From the NCBI GenBank assembly GCA_900545755.1, contig URAG01000027.1:1-28552 (forward strand): a stretch of DNA of 28,552 bases. Direction: 5' to 3'. Below are positions 1 to 8,104 of the stretch, piece after piece. The notes beneath the pieces were generated by a model that worked only from the letters and a program-made list of their open reading frames with translations, did no database searches and had not been told where the DNA came from. This stretch comes from an uncultured Cloacibacillus sp. Its GTDB lineage: Bacteria; Synergistota; Synergistia; Synergistales; Synergistaceae. A program made the position numbers and the translations under genes. How positions within the stretch are numbered: the first letter of the stretch is position 1; each line of letters starts with the position of its first letter.

Positions 1-53
1 AGCCCTCCTTGTACTATTTTATACGTTACTGTACTGGAGGGCTTCTTTATTTG
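1..53. terminator. Hairpin with following T-rich tract, likely (bidirectional) terminator
   Basis: AGCCCTCC at 1-8 pairs perfectly with GGAGGGCT at 36-43. An inner GTAC/GTAC pairing (11-14 with 31-34) extends the stem. TTCTTTATTT follows on the plus strand, so it could end a plus-strand transcript entering from the left. It also lies just beyond the end of the minus-strand ABC/AtuA operon and could stop that too, but the bases after it on that strand are outside the window. Confidence 0.6.
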
Positions 54-117
54 TCTAAATTTTAGGGCTCAGATCACATAGCGGGGCGGCTCTTTCGCAT
101 TGCAGGCAAGGAAACGG

Positions 118-429
118 CTAAATTTCCATCTCCAGCAGCGCCATGCCGAGCGCTTTTCCGTGTTTGTCCATCGCCAGGCTGCGCGTTACGCCGCCGCCTA
201 GCGACTGTTCGAGCACGAAATTCAGTCCGCATATTGAATCGACTTCGTAACGGGTGACTTTGCCTAGACATATGCTGCGGTACCATTCTTTTACGCGTTC
301 TGCGGTGAGTTTTTCTTTCAACATCTGGTAGTCCGCATCGTCGTAAGGTATGACGCAGATATTGCTTGTGTTGCCTTTGTCTCCGGTGCGCGCGTGAGCT
401 ATGTCTCCTAAACGTATCTTTTTACCCAT
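118..429 (-). CDS. Small AtuA C-terminal-domain-like protein
   Basis: A 103-residue protein resembling the roughly 100-residue domain at the C-terminus of full-length AtuA (acyclic terpene utilization) proteins, here as a free-standing gene. Visible features are the N-terminal stretch with ARTGDKGNTSN (residues 13-23) and a glycine-rich LGGGVTRSL segment near residue 80, both typical of this family as I remember it. It begins four bases after the stop of the DUF1446 gene, and its Shine-Dalgarno (GAGG) lies inside the end of that gene, so the two are translationally coupled and probably form a complex that rebuilds the two-domain AtuA architecture. Biochemical function is unknown. No transmembrane segment or signal peptide is seen. 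Confidence 0.8.
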   Translation of the reverse strand: MGKKIRLGDIAHARTGDKGNTSNICVIPYDDADYQMLKEKLTAERVKEWYRSICLGKVTRYEVDSICGLNFVLEQSLGGGVTRSLAMDKHGKALGMALLEMEI

Positions 430-432
430 TGT

Positions 433-1785
433 TTACACCTCGCGCCACTCAATGCTTGTTTTGACGTCTTTTTTCGGGATCAGGATATTTTCGACGGAGA
501 GCATCTGGTCTACGTCGCTCGTTATGCCGGAACTTCCGGCAGGGCCGTTGATGTACATGCACTGCACTTCGCGCACGACTTTAGTCACGGATTCTTTAGT
601 TTTTCCACGTGCAGCGACACGGAGACGTATTTCGCCGTGCGGCGCTGGCGTGTATCTGCCTGAGATGTCTTCGCCGTAGAGAGAGCTGTATCCTATGTAG
701 TCGACGCGGAATTCGTCGGGGACGGTTCCGGTCAGTTCAAGGCGTTTTCTCACGATGTCCGCCGCGAGCCGCGCGCGGGCCATCGCGTTTGTGCCGCCGA
801 AGCTTATCTCAGCTTCGCCTATCCAACAGTCCTGATATCCGATGTTGACCTTCCATGTATCGGTCAGTCCTTTTGACGACGCGCCGCGTGCGAGGACGAG
901 ATTCTCACCTTTTTGCTCGAAAGTCACGTGCGAGAAGTCCGCTATACCGTCAGGAGTGACGTAATGCGACGGATCCCCGATTTCGTAAAGGAGCTGTTCG
1001 CGGCATATATCTACGCAGACGAGGCCGCCCGAGCCTTCCGGCTTTGTGATAAGAAAGTCCCCGCTTTCGTCGATTTCTGCGATAGGCTGTCCAAGACGGT
1101 GAAGTTCCGGCACGTCTTTATAACCGGGGTCGGCATAGTATCCGCCCGTGAGCTGCGCCGCGCATTCCATGAGATGACCCAGCAAAAGCGCCTGACCGAG
1201 TTTGTCACGCTGCGTGTCGTTCCAGCCGAATTCGTGCTTCAGCGGGCCGACGAAGAGCGCAGGGTCGGCTACGCGTCCCGTGATGACTATGTCGGCGCCT
1301 TGGTCGAGCGCTTCGCATATTGGGTCTGAACTGAGATACACGTTTGCGGATATGATACATCCGTCGAGCGTGCGCAGCGGCTCGCCTCTGTCCCATAGCG
1401 GATTATCGTAATAATCACGCACCCTGTCGAGAATATCGTCGCCGCGCACCATGGCAATTTTAAGACCGCGGACGTTCTGTTCGCGCGCTATTTTTACGAT
1501 AGCGTCCACAGCCGCAGGCGGGTTCGCGCCGCCCATGTTGGAGACTATCTTAGTGCCGAAGCGCTTCGCAAGTGGCAGGATGCACGTCATGCGCTCTTCG
1601 AGCATAGGGTTGTAGCCTTTTGTCGGGTCTTTCAACTTTTCCTTCTGCGCCGCTGCGATGGTGCGTTCGGCAAGGCATTCGAAAACAACGTAATCCAGCC
1701 TGCCTTTTTCGAGTAGCTCTATATTAGGCTCCAGGCGTTCCCATGTGCAGCCGCCCGAGCCGCAGCCTATGCGTATTTTTTTCAA
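433..1785 (-). CDS. AtuA-like DUF1446 family protein
   Basis: A 450-residue cytoplasmic protein of the DUF1446 / acyclic terpene utilization AtuA family. The N-terminus MKKIRIGCGSGGCTWER carries the glycine-rich start typical of the family, followed by conserved-looking blocks such as SNMGGANPPAA (about residues 82-92) and VITGRVADPALFVGP (about 167-181). The start is TTG with GGGAGG about ten bases upstream; no better ATG fits. In Pseudomonas AtuA belongs to citronellol/geranate catabolism, but none of the carboxylase or acyl-CoA genes of that pathway lie here, so that role should not be transferred. The immediate neighbours are an ABC importer upstream and the AtuA C-terminal-domain gene downstream, so a role in handling the imported solute is the reasonable inference. 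Confidence 0.82.
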   Translation of the reverse strand: MKKIRIGCGSGGCTWERLEPNIELLEKGRLDYVVFECLAERTIAAAQKEKLKDPTKGYNPMLEERMTCILPLAKRFGTKIVSNMGGANPPAAVDAIVKIAREQNVRGLKIAMVRGDDILDRVRDYYDNPLWDRGEPLRTLDGCIISANVYLSSDPICEALDQGADIVITGRVADPALFVGPLKHEFGWNDTQRDKLGQALLLGHLMECAAQLTGGYYADPGYKDVPELHRLGQPIAEIDESGDFLITKPEGSGGLVCVDICREQLLYEIGDPSHYVTPDGIADFSHVTFEQKGENLVLARGASSKGLTDTWKVNIGYQDCWIGEAEISFGGTNAMARARLAADIVRKRLELTGTVPDEFRVDYIGYSSLYGEDISGRYTPAPHGEIRLRVAARGKTKESVTKVVREVQCMYINGPAGSSGITSDVDQMLSVENILIPKKDVKTSIEWREV

Positions 1786-1825
1786 ATTGCAGATACCTCC
1801 CCAATCATCCGAGGCTGAAGGCGCA

Positions 1826-2602
1826 CTATGATTCTGCGTCTTCGCCGATCATCCAGAAGAGCATTTTGCGTTTGAACCGGTCGAACGCTAGCATTATCGC
1901 CACAAATACGACCATCGTTACGAGCAGCCCGGCGATGACGCGGGCATAATCCGAGAAGTCGGCGTAATACTGGACGAAGTGGCCTAGGCCGGAGTCTGTG
2001 GCGAACATTTCGGCAACGGTGAGCAATATGAACGAAAAGTTCAGCGCAGTCGCCGCGCCGCTAAAAATCAGAGGCGACGCCGCCGGTATAACCACAAACA
2101 GCAGCTTGCGCCAGCCCGACATTTCAAGCACCTTCGCGTTGTCCAGATATTTCTGGTCTATAAGCACGATGCCGCTGATTGTTCCGCTCAGGAAGGGCCA
2201 GAAGCTGCCCATGAAAATGACCGCCACAGACGATATGTAGAACGTCGGCATTATCGCGATCAAATACGGCGTCAGCATAGACGGTGGGAGCGGACTCAGC
2301 ATGAATATGATAGGCTGAAGAGCCTGGTTCGCCTTAGGGTGCAGCCCGATTATTATTCCTAGCGTAATGCCGCAGAAAGCTCCTATGAAATATCCTGGAA
2401 TCAGCAATCCCATAGAGCTGAAAAACGACTCAATCAGCCGTGGGCGCGCGTCCAGCAGCGCTTCCCCTATCTTTGCAGGCGTCGGGAAGAACATCTGATC
2501 GATCACGCCGGATTCCGTCGCCAGAGTATACGCGGCAAAAAGGAACACGAGGATGACCGCCGTGTTCCCATATCCGCGCAGAACAGACTGCGTTTTTTTC
2601 AT
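1826..2602 (-). CDS. ABC transporter permease, NitT/TauT (SsuC-like) family
   Basis: A 258-residue integral membrane protein with about six hydrophobic segments, the first near residues 12-32. It has the binding-protein-dependent permease (EAA-type) loop around residues 150-185 (KYLDNAKVLEMSGWRKLLFV), which docks to the ATPase. It resembles the permeases of nitrate/sulfonate/taurine-type importers. It starts 12 bases after the stop of the binding-protein gene with no recognisable Shine-Dalgarno, so its translation probably depends on coupling to the upstream gene. Together with 2615-3637 and 3699-4469 it forms a complete importer. The substrate cannot be told from the sequence; linkage to AtuA-like genes suggests an organic acid or similar small molecule. 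Confidence 0.92.
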   Translation of the reverse strand: MKKTQSVLRGYGNTAVILVFLFAAYTLATESGVIDQMFFPTPAKIGEALLDARPRLIESFFSSMGLLIPGYFIGAFCGITLGIIIGLHPKANQALQPIIFMLSPLPPSMLTPYLIAIMPTFYISSVAVIFMGSFWPFLSGTISGIVLIDQKYLDNAKVLEMSGWRKLLFVVIPAASPLIFSGAATALNFSFILLTVAEMFATDSGLGHFVQYYADFSDYARVIAGLLVTMVVFVAIMLAFDRFKRKMLFWMIGEDAES

Positions 2603-2614
2603 AGTATTAATTAG

Positions 2615-3637
2615 CTATTGGTTATACTTTACGTAACGCTCTGCAAACTCCTTGTAGCGCTTGTTGTCGGGCTCTCTCTGCTGAAGCTCGTCGAGAGCTT
2701 CCTTATAAAGAGTTGCGTTTAGGTGGTCTTCAACGTTGATGCCGTCTGTCTGGGCATATTTGAGTTTGCCGAGCAGTTCCCACATGTAACGGACGCCGTT
2801 GCTCTTGGGGTCAGATTCGAAGACCTGGTTTGTCTCAAGCAGCATTATGCGCGACTGTTCTTCGTCAAGCTTGAGGTACTTCTCATTAATCTTCACGCAC
2901 TCTTCTTGATTATCAAGGAGGAAAGCCTCAGCACGTATCCAAGCGCGCAGGAAAGCCTTGGCTTCTTCCGGCTTCTCTTTTATCCATTTGTTTTGGCAGA
3001 CCGGACGGCAGCAGACGTGCATCGGATCAAGGTCGTTGGTCCAGGTGAGAATCTTGAGTCCAGCGGCAAGAGCCTGAAGGTAGGTGGAATTTGTGCCGAT
3101 GCCGACATCGGCTTTGCCGGATTTAACGGCCGCAAGTACGTCGCTTGGTTTCTTAAACTCCATTATGGTGCAGTCCTTCGACGGGTCGTAGCCTGCGCGC
3201 ATCATGGCTCCACGCCATACAATGTCGGGAGTGTACATACGTGCGACAGCGACTTTTTTGCCGACGAAGGATTCCATCCCCTTATAATCGAAATTCGGGG
3301 CTGCATAGACAGGCATGCCGCCGGATACATAGCCGCCGAAGATGCAGAAATCCGCCCCCTTAGTTACGAATGTCAGCGGCGCGGCTGTGCCGAAGGAAAC
3401 CGCTATATCCACTTTGCCGGCCTGGAGCGCGCCGAGCGCGTCGGTCGAGTTCGTGAACGGCACGAGTTCCATCGCGACGCCTTCCTCTTTGTCGAAGCCT
3501 TTTTCAATGGCTATAAAGCCGAGTATGTTGCCTGTCGCTGGATTATAGGCCACTTTAAGCGGGACGGGAGCCGCGAACGCAGCGGCGGAAAGAACCAAAA
3601 GCACGGCCGCAGCCATAACACCAATACGCTTGATCAT
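2615..3637 (-). CDS. ABC transporter substrate-binding protein (SsuA/TauA/NMT1-like), secreted
   Basis: A 340-residue periplasmic solute-binding protein of the type-2 fold used by nitrate/sulfonate/thiamine-precursor importers. Residues 1-22 form a Sec signal peptide (MIKR, hydrophobic core, AFA-A cleavage site) with no lipobox cysteine, so the mature protein is probably free in a periplasm. The stretch after the signal (KVAYNPATGN) and the later GKADVGIGTNSTYLQAL are typical of this family. The start is a clear ATG with AAGGAG about nine bases upstream. It lies between the ATPase and permease genes of the same operon and delivers the unidentified solute to that permease. A cysteine pair (CC) near residue 209 is unusual but of unknown meaning. 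Confidence 0.92.
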   Translation of the reverse strand: MIKRIGVMAAAVLLVLSAAAFAAPVPLKVAYNPATGNILGFIAIEKGFDKEEGVAMELVPFTNSTDALGALQAGKVDIAVSFGTAAPLTFVTKGADFCIFGGYVSGGMPVYAAPNFDYKGMESFVGKKVAVARMYTPDIVWRGAMMRAGYDPSKDCTIMEFKKPSDVLAAVKSGKADVGIGTNSTYLQALAAGLKILTWTNDLDPMHVCCRPVCQNKWIKEKPEEAKAFLRAWIRAEAFLLDNQEECVKINEKYLKLDEEQSRIMLLETNQVFESDPKSNGVRYMWELLGKLKYAQTDGINVEDHLNATLYKEALDELQQREPDNKRYKEFAERYVKYNQ

Positions 3638-3698
3638 CTGTCATTTCTCCTTTGTTGTTCAATACCGTTTGCTGGTCAATTTTTTCAAGCACGGCGGC

Positions 3699-4469
3699 TT
3701 AAAAACTAATGTTGCTGTGCAGCATACGCATAAGCGTATTCCGCAGCCCGATCATCGCCGAGTCTTCAAACATTTTGTCCTGCGACGGTTTTTCACCACT
3801 GAATTTGTAATCATATATTGCGCGTCCCACACCCGCGCCGAAGACGAAGATTCTGCTTGCGAGCAACATCGCCTCGTCAACGTCGTGTGTAACAAAAATA
3901 ATCGTCTTTCTGTTTTCGCCCTCTTGCATCCACAGCTTCAGAATCATTTGCTGCAGGTGTCCGCGGGTTACCGCATCAAGCGCGCCGAAAGGCTCGTCCA
4001 TAAGCAGGACTGGCGGGTCCAATGCGAATGCGCGGCATATTGCGCAGCGTTGCCTCTGTCCGCCGGAGAGCTGGAACGGATATTTTTGGTAAATGGACTC
4101 GTCAAGGCCGACGTCCTTCAACCCGCGAAGCACTTTCTCTTTTAGCTCAGCTTTCGGGACGTTCTTGAATTTCTGCTGTAATGCGAGCCGTATGTTCTTC
4201 CCCGCGGTAAACCAAGGGAAAAGGCTGTAATCCTGAAATACTACGCCTCTGTCTAGCCCGGCGCCGCGCACGGAACGTCCGTCTATCAGAATTTCACCGG
4301 ATTCCGGCTCTGCCAGTCCTGCCATCAAGCGGAGGAACGTGCTCTTGCCGCAGCCCGATTCTCCTAGGACGCATACAAATTCGCCTGAGTCTATCCCTAA
4401 ATTGAGATCCTTCAGGACTTCTTCATCTTTATAGCCGAAGCATATGTTTTTTACCGAAATAGCAGGCAA
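3699..4469 (-). CDS. ABC transporter ATP-binding protein (SsuB/TauB-like)
   Basis: A 256-residue ATPase with a complete nucleotide-binding site: Walker A GESGCGKST at residues 36-44, Q-loop FQDYSLFPW about 78-86, signature LSGGQ at 134-138, Walker B LLMDEP about 155-160, and the switch histidine in FVTHD. Sequence style matches ATPases of nitrate/sulfonate/taurine importers. It is the first gene of the five-gene minus-strand operon. I take the start as TTG at 4469, with GGAAGGGG about six bases upstream; the next residues PAISVKNICFGYKDEEVLK fit the family N-terminus. Energy from ATP drives uptake by the permease at 1826-2602. Confidence 0.93.
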   Translation of the reverse strand: MPAISVKNICFGYKDEEVLKDLNLGIDSGEFVCVLGESGCGKSTFLRLMAGLAEPESGEILIDGRSVRGAGLDRGVVFQDYSLFPWFTAGKNIRLALQQKFKNVPKAELKEKVLRGLKDVGLDESIYQKYPFQLSGGQRQRCAICRAFALDPPVLLMDEPFGALDAVTRGHLQQMILKLWMQEGENRKTIIFVTHDVDEAMLLASRIFVFGAGVGRAIYDYKFSGEKPSQDKMFEDSAMIGLRNTLMRMLHSNISF

Positions 4470-4712
4470 TTCTGTACCCCTTCCGTAACGATTGGGAGAA
4501 GAAATACAGCCTTGTTATATCTTTCAGTGCATAGTCACGCTCTATTTACCAACGGACACATGCCATATAAAAAAGAATTACACACATATTAAGAAGCACT
4601 GCTCAAGATACAAACTATGACGGAACAGAGCTTCTTACAATACGAGATTGCTTCAATTTTTTCTAAAAGATAAAACTAACGAGGAGCGCGATGCGCTTAT
4701 ATCAGGAAAGGG

Positions 4713-4793
4713 AGAGTGCTTCCGTGCTCTGCTCGTCAAGGCTGCAATGCTGCACGTGCATTGTCGCTTCACATCAGGTGAAAGGGCAGAGCA
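4713..4793 (+). ncRNA. Candidate structured RNA: three-way junction with competing hairpin
   Basis: Read on the plus strand, TGCTCTGC (4725-4732) pairs perfectly with GCAGAGCA (4786-4793), closing a junction with two small stems: CAATG/CATTG (4745-4749 with 4759-4763) and TTCAC/GTGAA (4768-4772 with 4778-4782). A mutually exclusive hairpin, AGAGTGC/GTGCTCT (4713-4719 with 4724-4730, two G-U pairs), would break the closing stem. This switch-like layout was found by eye only. It matches none of the riboswitch classes I can recall, and could be chance. Confidence 0.25.
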
Positions 4794-5000
4794 TAAAAGT
4801 TCCTCCTTAGATTACACAAGTAAAGCGAATTTCCCCAATGCCGTTATTTTGCAGAACGCAAGAGGTATCCGCCGCTTTTTAATGATATTATGGAAACACC
4901 GCGCGGTCAAGAAAGTTTATGGTTGTATGGAGGTAAAACTACGGTTCGATGATAATATCTATCGATCTCGCGTTCCGCAACAGCGCCGCGCCGCGCGCTG

Positions 5001-5006
5001 TATAAT
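5001..5006 (+). promoter_or_regulatory. Probable -10 box of the EamA gene
   Basis: A perfect TATAAT lies 39 bases before the ATG of the EamA gene. No good -35 hexamer is seen 16-18 bases upstream, so the promoter is only half supported. Confidence 0.45.
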
Positions 5007-5045
5007 TTAGTGCGGAGCGTTGATCTTTTCTAAGGGGGCGGCGGT

Positions 5046-5957
5046 ATGGAGTTTCGGGGGCGCGGTAGGCTGTTCAGCTACGGGCTGGCGGCGGCGGTTA
5101 CTTTTATATGGAGCGTGACTTTCGTATCGACGAAGTATCTGCTGACATATCTCGAGCCGGGGGAGATACTGCTTTACCGCGTCGCCGTCGCTTACGCGCT
5201 CTTCGTCGCGTTCGGCCCGCGTCCGCTGCGGCTTGCGGGGCTGCGCGGGGAGTTGCGTTTTGCCGCGGCTGGGCTGCTTGGCGTGACGCTCTACTTCCTC
5301 TGCGAAAACACTGCGCTTTCATACAGCACGGCCTCGAACGTCGCCATGATCGGAGGCACCGCGCCGCTCATCACGGGCGTGGCGGCGCACTTTTTCACGA
5401 AGAACGAGAAACTTTCCCGCGCCTTCGCGGTGGGCAGCGTCCTCTGTCTTGCTGGCATTTTCCTCATAATCTGCAACGGGCGTTTCGTGCTGAAGCTCAA
5501 TCCGGCTGGCGACGTTATAGCGCTCTGCGGGGCCTGCGTCTTCGCGGCCTACAGCCTTATAGTGAAAGGGACGGGCGCGGATTACACGCCGGTGCAGGTT
5601 GTGCGCAAGATGCTATTTTACACGCTGCTTTCGCTGCTGGCGCTGGCGGCGACGCCGGTCATAGACTTGCACACGACGCGGCTCGCGCGTCCTGCGGTCG
5701 CGGCGAACATCCTTTTCCTCGCCGTCTTCGCCTCGGCCTTTTGCACGTGGGCGTGGAACATCGTGATATGGAACCTCGGCGCGGTGAGGGCGAACAACCT
5801 CATCTATATTACGCCGCCGCTTACGATGCTTTTTTCCGCAATCGTCCTCGGCGAGCGCATAACGCCCTTTGCCGTCGCAGGCGGTGCGCTGATACTCGGA
5901 GGGGTATATATTTCCCAGCGGGTAGGAAGGGCCGGGACGCCTGCGGCGCAGGAGTAA
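5046..5957 (+). CDS. EamA/DMT superfamily permease (putative metabolite exporter)
   Basis: A 303-residue membrane protein with about ten hydrophobic helices arranged as two EamA repeats, roughly residues 10-142 and 155-292. Typical family signatures are visible: FIWSVTFVSTKYLL at helix 1, GGTAPLITGVAAHFF in helix 4, and the second-repeat end LGERITPFAVAGGALILGGVY. Members export amino acids, nucleosides or other small metabolites; the substrate is not predictable here. The ATG at 5046 follows a purine-rich AAGGGGGCGG. It stands alone on the plus strand between two leftward operons and ends convergently with the molybdoenzyme operon. Confidence 0.9.
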   Translation: MEFRGRGRLFSYGLAAAVTFIWSVTFVSTKYLLTYLEPGEILLYRVAVAYALFVAFGPRPLRLAGLRGELRFAAAGLLGVTLYFLCENTALSYSTASNVAMIGGTAPLITGVAAHFFTKNEKLSRAFAVGSVLCLAGIFLIICNGRFVLKLNPAGDVIALCGACVFAAYSLIVKGTGADYTPVQVVRKMLFYTLLSLLALAATPVIDLHTTRLARPAVAANILFLAVFASAFCTWAWNIVIWNLGAVRANNLIYITPPLTMLFSAIVLGERITPFAVAGGALILGGVYISQRVGRAGTPAAQE

Positions 5958-5962
5958 AAGCA

Positions 5963-6012
5963 ACGGCGAAGGCCCCAACGCTTTGCCCGGGATGCTTCGC
6001 CGTCTGTTTTTT
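5963..6012. terminator. Bidirectional terminator between convergent genes
   Basis: ACGGCGAAG (5963-5971) pairs perfectly with CTTCGCCGT (5995-6003). On the plus strand CTGTTTTTTA follows, ending the EamA transcript. On the minus strand the same stem is followed by TGCTTTTA and could end the molybdoenzyme operon. Confidence 0.75.
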
Positions 6013-6037
6013 ACGTTTTTTGCGCCTTTTGCGCCGG

Positions 6038-8104
6038 TTATGTTTTCTCGACCTTCACCTGAATCGACTTGAGCACTGGGAAGCCCGATATCGGGTCTGA
6101 GACGTCGTCGTAGGTTATTTCGTTTACGTTTTCGTCTACGAAGCCGTGGGTGTGCTGCATCGATCCTTTGAATATCTCTTTCGGGTGCATCACCTGCGCC
6201 GTAGTCTCGAAGCTGCCTATGCGCGAGGCGACGCGGACTCTGTCTCCGTCTTTTATGCCGAGCGCCGCCGCGTCGTCCGGGTGCATCTCGAGGCGTCCGT
6301 GCGGCTCGGCTTTGTAGAGCTGCGGGACGTTGCGGTATCTCCCGTGGAAGTATTTCTGCTTTCTCGCGCCGGTGGACAGGAGTATCGGGTATTCCGGGTC
6401 AGGGTTCGCGAGCTGGTGCGGCGCGTGGTATTTGGGGATGCCGTCGATGCCCGGTATCTTCTTGGCTTCGAGGTGCGCGCTGTAGAATTCGACTTTCCCG
6501 GTAGGCGTGTCGAAAAAGCGCGTCTCTCCAGCCGCGAGCTTCGCCTCGTGCTTTTCGCACGGGTTTTCCCCGAAGATGAAGCCGCCCGGCGCAGTGTGTA
6601 GGTCCGCCGTCGTGTAGCCCGTCGGCTTCAGCAGCCATTCGTTGAGCTCGTGGTCGTCCTTCCACGGGAAGTATTCGCCAGCGCCCATGCGCTCGGCCAA
6701 TCCTTTCATAAATTCGTATTCCGTCTGAAGGCCATTGTCGATGTACTTACCCGTTATGAAGGCGGCGCGCAGCGAGCCGTTGAAGAACATTTCCTCTCGT
6801 TCGAGGTACGAAGCCGCCGGAATAATGTAGTCAGCCATCGCCGCCGTCTCGGTGATGAAGAGGTCTTTCACCGCGAGCAGTTCGAGGCTTGAGAGGGCCT
6901 TGCGCACTTTCGCCGAGTTCGCGTTCGTTAGCACGGGGTTCGCGGCGGTCATTACGAGCCCTTTGAAGGGGTATGGCTTGCCGCTTATTATCTGGTCCAT
7001 GAGCATTCCCGTGTGGCATTCCTGGCGCATTTCGTACAGCACGGGGAAGCGCTCCGCCCCTATCGGGCCGAGCTCCATTAGCGGTTTTTCTTTATAGAGG
7101 GTCAGCTCCGGCAGGCCGAAACCCATCGGTATCCTCATGCCGCCTTTTCTGTCCGTCGCCCCGGCGAGGGCGTCTATCATCGTTATCGTCCTTATGTTGT
7201 TGACGCCGTTGACGTGGTGCTCGAGGCCGCAGCCGGCCCAGCTCGCTATACGCGGCCTGGCGGCGGCTATTTCGTCCGCTATGCGCATTACCGTCTCTTC
7301 CGGCACGCCGGTGATCTCCGTCACTTTTTCCGGCGTGAATTCCTGCGCGTATTCGGCGACTTTGTCGTAACCTACTGTAAAATTGTCTATGAAATGGTGG
7401 TCCACAATGTCGCGCCGTATCATCTCGCGTATTATCCCCCACGCGAGAGCCCCGTCCGTGCCGGGGCGGATCTGTACGTAAATGTCGGCCTGGCGGGCGA
7501 TTTCCGTGTAGCGCGTGTCTACGACCATGAGCTTCGCGCCGCGTTCGCGCCCTTCGTTTATCGCCTGCATCCAGTGGGAGTGAGATATGGGCGCGTTGGT
7601 GCCCCAGTTGATTATGAGCCCGGCGTTCGGATAATCCGCGAGGGGCCAGCAGCCGTAGACGAGGTAGAAGGCGATGTGGCGCGAAGCGTAGCACTGCGTG
7701 TCGTTGGAGAAATAGTTCGGCGTCCCGACTGCGTGCGCGAAGCGCCGCGCAAGGTGTTCCTGCTGCGCGAAGTCTATCCCTTCGCCCTTCCAGATGCCGA
7801 TTGCGTTCGGGCCGTATTTTTTCTGTATCGCGGTCAGTTTCGCGGCAATCTCGTCCATCGCCTGCTCCAGCGGTATCTCGCGGAAATTTCCCGCGCCGTC
7901 GCGCTTGAGCGGCTTATAAAGCCGTTCGGGCCTGTTGAGCCAGGTGACGGCGGAACTGCCTTTTATGCAGATCCTTCCCTTGCTGCAAATATGGTTTGGA
8001 TCTCCCTCTATGTCCACGACTTTGTTGTCTTCTATGTGCGCGATTATACCGCATAGCGTCCCGCACATGCGGCAGGTTGTGGCTACGCTTTTTCTATCTG
8101 TCAT
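6038..8104 (-). CDS. Molybdopterin (DMSO reductase-family) oxidoreductase, catalytic subunit
   Basis: A 688-residue enzyme of the DMSO-reductase superfamily. The N-terminus binds a [4Fe-4S] cluster through C11, C14, C18 and C46 (CRMCGTLC and GRICIKG), with the usual lysine (K48) between cluster and cofactor. The bis-MGD body follows, and C138 in NDTQCYASRH is at the place expected for the metal ligand. The C-terminal cofactor-binding domain runs from about residue 565 (PILLSTGARKQKYFHGRYRN). There is no twin-arginine signal, so the protein is cytoplasmic. It could be a formate-dehydrogenase-like, thiosulfate/polysulfide-reductase-like or other oxotransferase; the substrate is not readable. 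It overlaps the end of the ferredoxin gene by 11 bases. Electrons probably pass through that ferredoxin to the FAD protein. Confidence 0.9.
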   Translation of the reverse strand: MTDRKSVATTCRMCGTLCGIIAHIEDNKVVDIEGDPNHICSKGRICIKGSSAVTWLNRPERLYKPLKRDGAGNFREIPLEQAMDEIAAKLTAIQKKYGPNAIGIWKGEGIDFAQQEHLARRFAHAVGTPNYFSNDTQCYASRHIAFYLVYGCWPLADYPNAGLIINWGTNAPISHSHWMQAINEGRERGAKLMVVDTRYTEIARQADIYVQIRPGTDGALAWGIIREMIRRDIVDHHFIDNFTVGYDKVAEYAQEFTPEKVTEITGVPEETVMRIADEIAAARPRIASWAGCGLEHHVNGVNNIRTITMIDALAGATDRKGGMRIPMGFGLPELTLYKEKPLMELGPIGAERFPVLYEMRQECHTGMLMDQIISGKPYPFKGLVMTAANPVLTNANSAKVRKALSSLELLAVKDLFITETAAMADYIIPAASYLEREEMFFNGSLRAAFITGKYIDNGLQTEYEFMKGLAERMGAGEYFPWKDDHELNEWLLKPTGYTTADLHTAPGGFIFGENPCEKHEAKLAAGETRFFDTPTGKVEFYSAHLEAKKIPGIDGIPKYHAPHQLANPDPEYPILLSTGARKQKYFHGRYRNVPQLYKAEPHGRLEMHPDDAAALGIKDGDRVRVASRIGSFETTAQVMHPKEIFKGSMQHTHGFVDENVNEITYDDVSDPISGFPVLKSIQVKVEKT

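Larger units (their letters stand above)
4470..5045. other. Intergenic region between divergent genes, no convincing CDS
   Basis: About 575 bases, visibly more AT-rich than the flanking genes. It must hold the promoter of the leftward ABC/AtuA operon and that of the rightward EamA gene. A weak candidate for the former, read on the minus strand, is TTGAGC then 18 bases then TGTAAT near 4575-4605. An open frame of 120 codons exists on the plus strand at 4648-5010, but it begins at a TTG without Shine-Dalgarno, has no recognisable motif and runs across the likely eamA promoter, so I do not call it. The segment 4713-4793 can fold (separate entry). Confidence 0.6.

Noticed and set aside
433..1785. 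Acyclic terpene degradation pathway
   Set aside because: Only AtuA-like genes are present; the carboxylase, hydratase and dehydrogenase genes of that pathway are absent here.
4774..4793. TPP riboswitch on the minus strand, because of the string ACCTGAT
   Set aside because: The rest of the TPP core (CTGAGA and the GCGTAGGGAA-type ending) is missing; the string is just part of a small hairpin.
4648..5010. 120-codon plus-strand open frame before the EamA gene
   Set aside because: It starts at a TTG with no Shine-Dalgarno, shows no family motif, has different composition from the neighbouring genes and crosses the TATAAT box of eamA.
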